Below, in pieces: positions 50,770 to 61,400 of a stretch of 64,000 nt of DNA. The DNA comes from Callaeas wilsoni (taxonomy: Eukaryota > Chordata > Aves > Passeriformes > Callaeidae). The notes under the pieces are model-generated. The model ran no database searches, had not been told where the DNA came from, and saw only the letters and a program-made list of their open reading frames with translations. The translations under genes and the position numbers were made by a program. How positions within the stretch are numbered: position 1 is the stretch's first letter; every line of letters begins with the position of its first letter. The stretch spans positions 1-64,000 of the forward strand of contig VWPU01014169.1 of assembly GCA_013398955.1 (NCBI GenBank), in the 5' to 3' direction.

Positions 50770-51605
50770 TAGTATTTGATGACACCAAGCTGAGAGGTGC
50801 ATCCGACATGCCTGAGGGATAGGATACCACTCAGAGGGATCTGAACAAATTCGAGAAATGGGCCCATGGGAATCTCATGAGGTTTAATAAGATGAAGTGC
50901 AAGGTGTTGCACCCGAGTCGGGGTGACCCCTGGTATCAACACAGGCTGGGGATGTACAGATCAGAGCAGCCCTGCTGAAAAGGAGTTCGGGGTGCTGGTG
51001 GAGGAGAGCCTGACATGACCCAGCTGTGGGCACTCACAGCCCAGAGAGCCAAACGTGTCCTGGGCTGCATCCAAAGCAGCGTGGGCAGCAGGGCCAGAGA
51101 GGGGATTCTGTCCCTCTGCTCTGGTGAATGGTCCTGCTCCATCTTTGTAATCCTCAGCACAGGAAAAACTGTTGAAGCAGGTCCAGAGGAGATCCACAAA
51201 AATTATCAAGGACATAGAACACCTGTTCTAGGGCCAAGAGTGTTGTTCATCCTGGAGTAAAGACATACCCTGTCACTCTATAAAGGGGGCTTAAAACAAA
51301 CCCTAAACTTTTTACTAGGACCTGTAGCAACAGAACAAGAGGCAACAATTTTAAACTAAACCGGTGTAGATTCAGACTAGATACAAAGAAGAAGTTTTTT
51401 TGACGAATGAAATGAAACACTGGGGCAGGTTTCACAGAGGTGGTGCACCAACCCTGGTAACACTCAAGGTTAGGTTGGACAGGGCTCTGAGCAATCTGAT
51501 CTAGTTGAAGATGGCCCTTGTCATTGCAGGGGGGCTGGACTAGATGACCTTTAAAGGTTCCTTCCAACACAAACCATTTTATAATTCTCTGATTCTATGA
51601 TTCAG
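50770..51605 (+). mobile_element. CR1 LINE fragment, first of a tandem pair
   Basis: Begins at the reverse transcriptase catalytic box (TTTGATGACACCAAGCTGAG, reading F-D-D-T-K-L) and proceeds through the RT C-terminus and 3' UTR: AAGTGCAAGGTGTTGCACC, GGGCTGCATCCAAAGCAGCG, GGATTCTGTCCCTCTGCTC, CAGGGGGGCTGGACTAGATG, with a TAATTCTCTGATTCTATG tail. Frameshifts and stops are frequent. It is immediately followed by another CR1 in the same direction. Confidence 0.9.
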
Positions 51606-51644
51606 TAAGTTGATTCTATGATTCTTGATTTTTGATTCTATGAG

Positions 51645-52585
51645 CCTTGGGGTTCTCCAAGGTTCAGTACTGGGGCCAGTCCTGTTCAATAACTTTATTG
51701 ATGACCTGGGAAAGGGGATCAAGTGCACCCTCAGTAAATTTGCAGACAACACTAATTTGGGTGGGAGACAAAACTGCAGAGGCAGTTTTGGGAGGCGTCT
51801 GAACAGGCTGCATGTATGGCCCAAGGCCAATGAGATGACAGTCAACAAGGTGAAGTTCTGGGTCCTATGCCTCAGCCACAACAACCCCAGGAAGTGTTAC
51901 AGACTTGAGGCAGAGTGGCTGGAAAGTGGTCAAGCCAAAAAGGGCCTGGAGGTGCTGGTTGTTCAGTGGCTGAACATGAGCCAGTGTGTGCCTGGCAATG
52001 GCATCCTGGCCTGTATCAAAAACAGTGTGGCTAGCAGGACCTGGGCAGGGATTGTCCCCCTGTATTCAGCACTGGCAAGGCCACACCTCAAATCCTGTGT
52101 TCAGTTCTGGGCCCATCCTTCTAAGAAGGACACTGAGGTGCTGCAGTGTGTCCAGAGAAGGGCAACAGAGCTGGTGAAGGGTCTGGTGTGCAAGTCCTGT
52201 GAGGTGTGGCTGAGGGAGCTGGGGTTCTTTAGCCTGGAGAAAAGGAGGTTCAGGGTGGACCTTGTCGCTCTCTACAACTGCCTGATAGGAGGGTGTTGCC
52301 AGGTGGGTGTTGGCCCACAAAGAGACAGGGAAGGTTCAGACTGGACATTAGAAATAATTGTTTCACCGAGCAGGTTTTCAGGCATTGGAACAGACTGCCC
52401 AGGGAGGTGGTGAAAGACACCATGTCTGGAAGTATTAAAGAAATGACTGGATGTGGCAATCAGTGCTGTGGATAATCTGGCATGATTGTGTTAGGTCAAA
52501 AATCAGACTTGATGACCTTGGAGGTCTTTTCCAACATTAATGATTCTGTGATTTTTTGGTTCTGTGGTTCTTCAGTTCCATTATC
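51645..52585 (+). mobile_element. CR1 LINE fragment with 262-codon RT remnant
   Basis: Starts directly behind the tail of the preceding CR1, at the RT block LQGSVLGPVLFNNFIDDL. The plus frame 51,625-52,413 stays open for 262 codons and reads the RT C-terminal half: KFADNTNLGG (the FADD catalytic pair changed to FADN, so inactive), then VQRRATELVKGL and GFFSLEKRRFRVDLVAL. The last 20 or so codons leave the CR1 frame. The 3' UTR follows (GGAAGTATTAAAGAAATGAC, CTTGATGACCTTGGAGGTC) with a GATTCTGTGATT tail. The frame is a decayed mobile-element gene, not a host gene. Confidence 0.9.
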
Positions 52586-52850
52586 ATAAAATAGAACAAA
52601 CTTCTCTCTGAAACTTATGTGAGGTTGTAATCCAGGGGTTTTCTGCCACAATTGAGCAAAATCATTGTGGCTAAATATTAATTTTGCATAAGTACAAGTA
52701 GTTAATGAGAAGCCAAGCCTTCAGAAGTTCATAATTGTTTTATGCACAGGAATCCTGATTCAGTAATACTTTTATTGCTAGTGCTTTTCTCAAAATTCCA
52801 AGGAAGGCAGAACTCATGCTATTTTTCTGCAAATTTTTCAAAATAATAAA
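52586..52850 (+). repeat. Duplicated non-CR1 block, copy 2
   Basis: Aligns in order with 25,047-25,332 (shared ATTGAGCAAAATCA, GTTAATGAGAA, CACAGGAATCCT, TTGCTAGTG, CAAAATT, AAAATAA). It sits directly after the tail of a longer CR1 copy. Unlike copy 1, no second CR1-like tail follows it. Weak similarity may continue to about 52,955. Confidence 0.65.
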
Positions 52851-53340
52851 GTAAATTAAGCTAATAACAAGCTGTCTTAAGGTTGGGCTAGTGTTCACTG
52901 CCTTCTTTGATGCTCTTTTCATCAGGTGTGGAAAAATAACCTTTGCATTATCACTGGTAGTTGTTGGAAAAATTTAGATTAACAAGTCTTCTTCTCTAGC
53001 TTTTTCAAATAAATGTTATGTGTATGTAACAAAACCAAACCTCTAACTTGGCTTTTTGGAAGCTACATGAGCTGAAAGGCATTAATATAAGTACAAGACA
53101 CATTCAATTTCAAAATTCATAACCATGCTTCCTCAGTGATTTTTTACTGCATGTTACTGTGGTTTTCTTACTGTGTAATACTTCAACACGATGGATCTAT
53201 TTCACTTTCAAATCTTTTAAATTATTTTAGTATTTTTCTTCAATATTAAGAAAAATAAGATGTTTCATTAAAAAAAGTAAAGGTAAATCAGTCAAGTACC
53301 CTCTGTAGGGGTTGGAAACTAATTCTGATAAATCCTGGAA
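52851..53340. other. Non-coding spacer
   Basis: About 490 bp with no gene seen. Its first 100 bp may be a diverged continuation of the duplicated block. Confidence 0.5.
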
Positions 53341-53565
53341 TATATTAATTCGCCGGCACGCTGGCTGGGCTGAGATGGCAGCAGCTTGGTCCAGGCGTGT
53401 CCCACACAAAGGTAGAACACCCCGGAGCACCTCGGTGCCTCGCTTGCCAGCCTTCCAGCCCGTGCGGGGGAGGGCACGGAGCCTAGCGTGCCTGGGGCTT
53501 TTGGATAGCCCAGGCACGGCCAGAAATAAATGAGCAGAGGTGGCCCTAGGCCGGTGTTCCAAGGG

Positions 53566-53571
53566 TTTATT
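53566..53571 (-). terminator. LTR polyadenylation signal
   Basis: AATAAA on the minus strand within the R region of the ERVK-like LTR, followed by a GC-rich U5. Confidence 0.7.
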
Positions 53572-53629
53572 GTAGAAGCACCCTCAAATGGACCAGATGC
53601 CAAAGAGAGCAAGGCACGGAAATCAGGGC

Positions 53630-53635
53630 TTTATA
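53630..53635 (-). promoter_or_regulatory. LTR TATA box
   Basis: TATAAA on the minus strand inside the ERVK-like LTR, about 255 bp from its 5' end and upstream of the polyadenylation signal, as expected at the U3/R junction. Confidence 0.7.
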
Positions 53636-54966
53636 AGGATGCAGGGAAGGGGGCGGGGTGACACCACAGGGCCCCATAGGAAGAGGAGAAAGGTGGGACA
53701 GGCCAGGACACCTTCCCCTAGGGGACACAAGAGGTGTCTGTCGGCTGTAGACAGAACCACCCCTCAGGAATCCTAGGAATTCAAAGGCAGACGCCATCTT
53801 CACAGAATGGGGTTTTACTCTTTGGTACCAGCCCACCAAACCTCTGTTTCTGGGCTCTGTGGCCCCATGGTTGGTTCATTCATCACAACACTGGAACATT
53901 TTTCACACAATAATAGAGAGGTAAGTATACTTTTCTGTAATGTATTTAGTTAGCAGGGTAATTGATACCTGTTGTGGCTCATAGTTTATACGATTGTGTC
54001 ACTTTTATTTACCTTTTTGCTTCCAAACTTTATTTGTATTTGAAGAAGATAGTGCTGTAGATTGTGAAAAATTAGTGAAGCAATCACAGAGGGATGAAAT
54101 ATTTCTGACTGTTATTGACCAATAATCTAGTACTTCAAGGTTAGACATGACAAAAGTCACTGGCACTGTATGATTATCTTTATTATTGATCTAGTAATAC
54201 AAAAGAAACCCTGACCTCAGATCTCTCTCTGGAACCCAAGAGAATTTTTTTTTCCAAAGATGCATTGAAGTTTGAACAATTCGCTCTGATGTGAGATTTA
54301 TGACACCTGAATGGCTTATGTATACTGAAAACTTACTAAAAGACCTAGGATTTAAGATGCCAGTGATGTCAAAGTAGCAAGCGGTGCTCCAGACTGTTAG
54401 GGAAAAATTACCTCTGATGAAAGAGAGAACTGGTTATTCCTATTTTTAAATTATTCAGGCTATGATTTTTATACTGACTCCTAGAGTTGCTGCTGTATAA
54501 TTCTCCTAAGCCTATTCCTGCAGATGACAGGTGATCTTCACAAATTACTTGTACTTTTCACTCTATTTCTTCATGAAAAAAAAAAACCAAAAAAACCACC
54601 ACATTCCTATTTATTCATGTTGATATTGGAATATTTTCAACTAGTGCTAAAGAAGCACATTTGTAAACGACTATACTCTGTGGAATGACTGCACTATGGG
54701 GAAAAAAGTCTAAAAAGAAAAGAAAAAAAAAAGGTCTCTGTCTCAAGAACAAAAATATTTACCTAGAAATACACCAGATACTGTATATAAAATATTTACC
54801 CCCTCCTCTGCTCTGAAAATCCCTTGAATCTCCATGGAATCCACCTTGACTCTGATTTTAAAAATACAAAATTTTTAACAGCTTCGAAGATAATAAGATT
54901 GAATTAAATTATCAAACAAAATCTTATTGTATCTTTGCTTTTCAAAGACAGGCAACTTTCAATCCC

Positions 54967-55170
54967 ATGAGAAAGCCCACTAGGTTCAGTGTGGCACTGT
55001 CTCTGCTGCACCTAGTGATGTGTGCAGGCAACATGGATTCAGTGGCCTTCTCCGCTACGCATACCACACCATCGTATGAAAGCAAACGAAGAACTCACTG
55101 TCTCTTGATATCAAAGACTGCCAGACTCCAGATATTGGCTGGAGTCTGGGAAGACATTTACAAGCTATGA
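54967..55170 (+). CDS. Candidate signal-peptide exon or small secreted protein
   Basis: Unproven. A 67-codon plus frame lies 15 bp after an acceptor-like CTTTTCAAAGACAG. Its N-terminus has the signal-peptide pattern: basic MRKPTR, hydrophobic FSVALSLLHLVM, then small residues CAG. A basic KRR site follows near residue 41. Against it, the start context (CCCATGA) is weak, no similarity to a known protein was recognised, and an 11-bp perfect hairpin falls inside the frame. It could be a genuine small gene, a pseudogene or chance. Confidence 0.15.
   Translation: MRKPTRFSVALSLLHLVMCAGNMDSVAFSATHTTPSYESKRRTHCLLISKTARLQILAGVWEDIYKL
55121..55149 (+). repeat. Perfect 11-bp inverted repeat
   Basis: CCAGACTCCAG and CTGGAGTCTGG are separated by 7 bp. 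Confidence 0.9.
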
Positions 55171-57897
55171 GGGTTGTCCCATACCAGTCCTGGTCCTGGT
55201 GATTTCTGGAGAAGCTAAGGACTAGCACTAATACAGATTCACAGCCTCATTTACATGAGGCCTTTAATCTTTCTGTGTTTAAAATGTGTGCATTTTAAAA
55301 CTGAACAAGAGTGCCTTCTCATTTATCTATCATGTCCAATATTCCTTTGTATCTTGACATGGTTGTGTGGTGCTTCACACAACAGGATTCCTAATTGGTT
55401 TCAGTGGGGATACAGAGACAAAGGGCAGTGGAGAGGCACTGAAATGCACAAGCTTTCAAGGAAAATCTGCCTCCTAAAAGCTGCAGATACATGGTCCTGT
55501 CTATGGGAGCAAGTCAGAACACTGCTTTCTGGGACTACTACCAAATTAATAAGACCTAAATAAAGTCAGATCCTATCAACATGAGCCACATTTTCAGTTT
55601 GAATAAAGGCAGAACTAAGTACTCCAGTATTCGGTGGTCAAGGACTTCACAAAATTCTCTACTACATGAAGCAGGCATATCCTGAACCTTTCCCTAACAG
55701 TAGTGCTAAAAGCATTAGATACCCATGTAATCTTGGAAATTTACTTTTTACTGACAAACCCACGATAACATGGTACCCTTGAAAAGTTGTCAAAATGACT
55801 ACTTGCTCTTTTTTTTTAAAGGTTAGTCTGCATGCTTATGTGAGAAGCATAACTTTTCTGATATAATTTGGAGACACATAAGTACTGTACCAAATCCTCT
55901 ATCAACATTTATGCGATATTTTAAAATGTACGTTTCTTCCTACCGACAAGTTTTCTTATGCGAAAACTTTCTTCTCAGAAGTTAAAGCCGCTTTAAATTC
56001 AATATTTATTTCAGTGTTCTTACACTTCCTGTGGGATCTTCTGTTAGTAGAGAACTTGTTAGCCATGGTATGCAAGAATTCATGGAAGTTTGGATTGTTT
56101 TTGCTTTTTTGGTTTGGTTTTATTTTTACAGGAGACGTAATCCCTTTAAGCCTCAAATGACTTTTCACATGGTTTGATCCTTTTTCACAGTTTTATGTAA
56201 AAAGTCATATAATGCCCTTATTATTTTACTCAACTGTAAAATAAGAAATGAAATAGAAAAAAAAAGATATTTTGAACAGAAAAAAGTTTAGAATGACTAG
56301 ATGATTCTTTTTCTTTTAAACATTTTCATTATTTGATTTTTTTTTTTGGTACACATGCAAGTTGTCTTCCTTACATTTTTTCCTTTTTTTTCCACAATTG
56401 AGTTGATTACATGGCTAAATTATAAGAAACAGAGACACTATTACAACCCAAAATGTTACAAATATAATAGAAGACTTCCAGTAGTTTACTAAAACAGTCT
56501 TGTTTTCTTTTTACTACCTGTGAAAGTATATAAAACCATGGGGAAACATGAACAGTGAATTTGTGTAGAAATACTTTTATTGCTTCAATGCAACTTTTTT
56601 TTACAAATGGAATTTTCTCTGTGTACTTGCTAGCCTGATTATAAGAATGTGTTCTACTTTTTGTGGTTTATTACATAAGACAAAATTTGCATCTTCCAAA
56701 GACTTGTAGTAAAAAGAATTGCCTGATCCAGCACGCTGCGAATAAAAGAAATTTATATTATTAATAGAATTGTGTGGTCTTTTTAAAAATATATGTTTCC
56801 AACAAAAATTGGTGACTGGCTTAATAGAAATGCTTGTACTCATTTTTACTCTAATTATTTTATGTAAATGAAACTAGTGTGAAAAATGATGGATTACTTT
56901 GAATGTCTTAGGCCTCAAGGATTAAGTCAAATGCTTCCATAAGTTCGCCAAATAGAACACCCTTCAAAGTTTAAAAATATTTCTCAAGACATAATTCCTG
57001 TTTTCCAGAAACCAATAATTTTTAGTTTCTCTGCAGATGGCAATTGCTGAAGAAAACTGATGTAATTCCTTCCATTTCAGTAGTTAGGAGACAACTTCCA
57101 ATTCATGATGTGATCATCCTATGTTATGTTGAAAGTATTTTGCTTCTTAAGTCCCAAACCTGTGCAAGATCTTTCTTAGGAATAGATGTTAAACGTTTTC
57201 TTACAGCCTTCCACCATGGAAGAATCCCAGTCTTGCTCCCACTGCCTTTTTCCATCCCATGGTGATCTGAAGTATTACCATGATCGGTAAGTACACACAA
57301 ATGGTGCTGGATGTTTGGAGATCACAATATAGAATATTGCCTTTTTTTTCCCTCCAGTTACAAGGTAGTGGATAGGGGTCTGACATTTCCAATGAAACAG
57401 CTGATGGAAAAAAAAATTTTGTACCAATAAATTTCATGGGCAAGTCTGAGTAGAAGAACAACTTTATCAAATTTTGCACCAACAAGTTTTTTTATATAAG
57501 AACAGTATTTCTGTTTCCAAATAGTTCAAATCAGTTTTAGAAAGCTCAAAATACTTCGATATGCTTTTTTTTCAAAATTAAGCTCCTTAGCAGACTAAAG
57601 TAAAAGTTCACAAACTGATCAATAAATAAGAATCACATCATACTCAGAATTTTTAAAATTATTCGTGTAAGTTAAGAGTAAAAACTATACCTTATTTTAA
57701 AAGATAGTCGTGGATTACCAGCAGAAAGGCTGGTGAGGTTGTACAGATTCTCAGCGAATGAGAAGTACCACGAACTTCAAGTTGTTAGTAATTTTATCTG
57801 ATCTCCTCCACTCAAGAACATAATGTTAAGAGCAAAAATACAGTAGTGATGTGTAAATAGTTCCAAGCAATAAGGCTCATGCTTGTAGGCTGTTTTG

Positions 57898-57977
57898 TAA
57901 TAAAAAATGCCAAATGCAGATCAAAATGTACTAAATCTAATAAAAAATGTCAGAAGCAGGTCAAAATGTACTAAATC
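57898..57977 (+). repeat. 40-bp tandem duplication
   Basis: Two adjacent 40-bp units (57,898-57,937 and 57,938-57,977) share 36 of 40 positions by eye. Each begins TAATAAAAAATG and ends TACTAAATC. Confidence 0.9.
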
Positions 57978-58114
57978 CAGTTTCCAACAAATGGTTTCAA
58001 TTTTCTAAGGAATCATCCCAATTCGTAACACTGCAGAAAAATATTCACATTAATTGGTCAACAACAAAGGATATGATGGTTAGAAAGAAGATTTAGAAAT
58101 CAAAGAAGGAATAT

Positions 58115-58415
58115 ATCATGGAATCACAGAATATGCTGAATCGGAAGGGACCCATTAGAATCATCAACACCCCAAGAGTCACACCATCTGCCTGGACGAT
58201 TGTCCAAACACTTCTTGATCTCTGTCAGGCTGGTGCAGTGACCAGTTCTCTGGGGAGCCTGTTCCAGTGTCCAGCCACTCTCTGGGTGAAGAACTTTTGA
58301 CTGGTATCCAGTGCAGCTGCCTTGACCTAGCGTCCTGCCATTTCCTTGAGTCATGAGGGTGACAAGATTGGTACTTGCCCCTCTACTTCTCCTCATGAGG
58401 ATGTTGATATGTATT
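58115..58415 (-). mobile_element. CR1 LINE 3' end on the minus strand
   Basis: The plus strand opens with the complement of a CR1 tail (ATCATGGAATCACAGAATA) and continues through the reverse complement of the 3' UTR: GGAAGGGACCCATTAGAATC, AGAGTCACACCATCTGCC, GGGGAGCCTGTTCCAGTG, CTCTGGGTGAAGAAC. It is the only CR1 in this orientation in the window. The right-hand edge is approximate. Confidence 0.88.
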
Positions 58416-61400
58416 TCTGTTGAATGAAAGATTAGCATAAAAACTAACCTAAGTGCTGGGTATAATCTTCTGCCTTGCAATTCACCTTTAATATCAATGA
58501 GTATTTTTTTTTTCTGTTATTCTATCCTGGTAAAGTTTCTCTCATAATCTGTGTAAAGGTTCATGAAGAATCTAGGCTTTCTGGTAAGGTAAGGTAAGAT
58601 TTAATTACTTTCATGTCACTGGGAGAATTTCATTACATAGTAATGGAAAAGTGCAAAAATTTACAGAAATATCTGTATCCTCTTGCTCTCTTTTGCAACT
58701 TCTGCAGAAGTCCTATAAATTGACATAATTTAAAATGCATACTGAGAAGAATGTATTTTCTAACAAGTGAATTCCATAGAGTTATGTAAATACTGTGGCA
58801 TTTCGTAAGATCTATTTGCATAGGTCAGCAGCCATTTCAGGTCATATACAGATAAGATAGGAGACTAGCTGAAGTAATTTTGTTCTTGTTTAATTTAAAA
58901 GACATTACCCATATATGTATGCATACACTGTTGCAAAAGATTCTTTTTGGCCTTTATATACATAGTACTTACCAGATGGTTTTGCCTAATGTGTATGGAG
59001 AAAGAAATGGTATTCATTTATCTTAGGGTCCTCAAAAACAGTGAAAATATTACATCAAATAAGACTGATGCTATGTTTTAATTTCAGGTACTAGGGACAG
59101 GCCTTAGATTTCTTTCACAGTACACAGAGTGATAGGATGATTGTAATATGGACTGTGACTGCCATTACTGTATCAATTCTTCAATGAAATCTTTAACAGT
59201 AATTTCACATATGGCACTGTAAAACCCAGAAGCCCACATAAAAGAAGTGAGAAATGTTAACTCTCTACATGTAGCTAAGCCTCTCATGAAAAAAGTAGTT
59301 CCATACTGTGTGTGACAACCCAGACCTGAGGGGAACAGATGCTCTGCATTTTTCAGGCACTCTAAGTTATGCCATGCCATAATAACGTATCTGAAAACCC
59401 ATGGAGCAAACACTGTCTTGATGCATTCAGGTTCTACAGTAGATCAAGCTCTACACTATCTCAGGGCTAGTCAATAAATGGAAGGCAACCTTGAATCCTG
59501 AAAGCAAGACCAAGTTTTCACTGTGCTTTTCAGCCCACAACCAGAGTACTAATATTAAAAAAAAAAAAAAATCTTATAAAACGATATTAAAGCTACTCAA
59601 AAAGATAGTAAAGGAAAATTAAGAGAATTGCAGCATGTCTTTCAAACCTCAGAATCAAAGAAATTTTTCCTAGTTACTTGATTTTTTTTAAGTTCTTCTT
59701 CCAAGAAGATTAAAGAAGAATCCAAAAAGTGTATTCCAGTTGCAGTACCTACCCTGCTTATGATCTTGACCACGGATCATCCTCAAAATCTTCCAACATC
59801 ATTTGTGTGCACATATGCATATTCACCCAAATAGAATAAATTGACTACTCAAATCTTCAAAGGCTTGACCTTTTCTACAAACTCCCACAAACTATAGAAG
59901 TTAAAGACAGAATGTTATAAGACTAAAATTATGTGTCAGAACCATGTGTCGTCGTAAACGTAATTACAAAGTTACAACTGAGTTTCATTTTCAGAGTCTT
60001 ATGAACACCAAAAATTATTAAAATTCTTGATTATAGCCTCTGCTGAATCACCTGACAAGTGTAATACATTACAAAATTGCAGATTTTTTATGCCTTCTCT
60101 GAAGAAAGAAGAAACACCAAAAGAAGAGGAAAAATAAAATCAAAACCTGAGAGAGTTGCTTTTAAATGAATTGACCACCCTCTCACTAATTAACTCTCCT
60201 TAAGCCCCTTTTATTTCTAGCCCGCATGTCAGTGTTAGTCTTTTAATTATCAAATGGTACGTAAGCCTTTTGTACAGTATTTTTAAGCTTTCAGAGAGCT
60301 CTGCCAAGCTGTATCATGCACCTTTTCCTTAAGCAAAGATAAAGAGGCCTTATAGCAGACCTGTTAGTCCTGCTAATTAGTTGATGCTTTTGACACTCTC
60401 TCTCTAAATGCCTAAACATTAGTAAAAGATGTTGTCAGATCTTTCTTCTGTATTCTAATGTAATTTCCATCTGCATGGCCACTGGCTCAAACCGAAGTAA
60501 AGCACCTATATAATCCTTTGAACATTTTCAAAGTACTGAGGGAGCAAGATGAAATGTGCGTACATCTACGAGCAGACTGCTGTACTCCAAGCATATGACT
60601 ACCGTAACGACAAAAATATCCTGGACAGGTTGGTGAAATTTGAATGCTGAAAAATGAGGGTAAGAATCTGTGGAATCTACTGAAGAAGCAATTTGTTTTG
60701 CCTTCCATACCTTTTATTTAGGCTGAGAAAATCTTTTAAGATATATTTACAGAATGGAAGTGATGTGCTAAACACAACAAACAGCAAGACCCTAGCCTAG
60801 CTGCTGTGCAATGCATGTCTGTTCTTGTAAATAAAAGCTGCAAACTATGTTAAGTCAAATTACTTAGGTATCTGTGTCATCATTTCATCATAGTCAGTAT
60901 GGCAGTGTTTCTGCCATACTGGACAGCTTGAGTTGTTCAAATCAGTTTGTCTGTAACAATGCACAAAACAGCTAAAAGTAGATCAGGAGATGCATGTGAA
61001 CTTACATAGTTCCACTGAAGTCAGAATAATGCTGAGCTATGCTAGTCAAAGTTCTTGTTCTTGCCTTTTATTTTGAAAAAGGAAAAAGAAAATTATATAA
61101 ATAATGTGAAAGTCAATGTTGAAAACAACAAGACAAAGTAGAAAGGACATGGTGTGCCACAAAAATATTTTTGTCTTTTTGCATTTCTCTATCCATTTTT
61201 ATGAAATAATTTTCATACATATATATATATATAACTGGCTATGTAGCTTATTCAGAAGAAGGATTACTTGGGAAAATATTTTAGAGAATATGGAGCCAAA
61301 TCCAGAAAGTTTTATATGCAGGCAGAAGGGAAAAAAAGACAGAAGTATTTAATAAAGCCACTATTTTATGCCGTCTTTTTATGAACTCCTTCTTTCAATA

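Larger units (their letters stand above)
53341..53890 (-). mobile_element. ERVK-like solo LTR, CpG-rich, exact 6-bp TSD
   Basis: On the minus strand the element starts TGTTGTGATGAATG at 53,890. It carries a TATA box (TATAAA, 53,635-53,630) and an AATAAA polyadenylation signal (53,571-53,566) about 60 bp further on, and ends in a GC-rich U5 of about 210 bp. CTGGAA flanks it exactly on both sides (53,335-53,340 and 53,891-53,896); 6-bp TSDs are typical of ERVK (beta-retrovirus-like) insertions. The 3' terminus at 53,341 reads TATA rather than the usual CA, so the last bases may be mutated. CpGs remain abundant, unlike the other LTRs here, which suggests a comparatively recent insertion. There is no internal gag, pol or env. 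Confidence 0.88.
53891..58114. other. AT-rich non-coding stretch with one candidate exon
   Basis: About 4.2 kb with no firm gene. It contains A-rich runs at about 54,575-54,600 and 54,718-54,732, a candidate exon at 54,967-55,170, and a 40-bp tandem duplication at 57,898-57,977. Confidence 0.55.

Noticed and set aside
51625..52413. 262-aa plus frame as a host gene
   Set aside because: It is CR1 reverse transcriptase C-terminal sequence within a CR1 fragment.
53227..53839. Frames of 90-111 aa on minus
   Set aside because: They lie within or across the ERVK-like LTR; U3/R/U5 landmarks explain the sequence better than coding.
60898..60910. TGGCAGTGTTT resembling the start of miR-34
   Set aside because: The seed-like match is short and the local hairpin has an 11-bp stem with a 5-base loop, unlike a microRNA precursor of about 60-80 nt.
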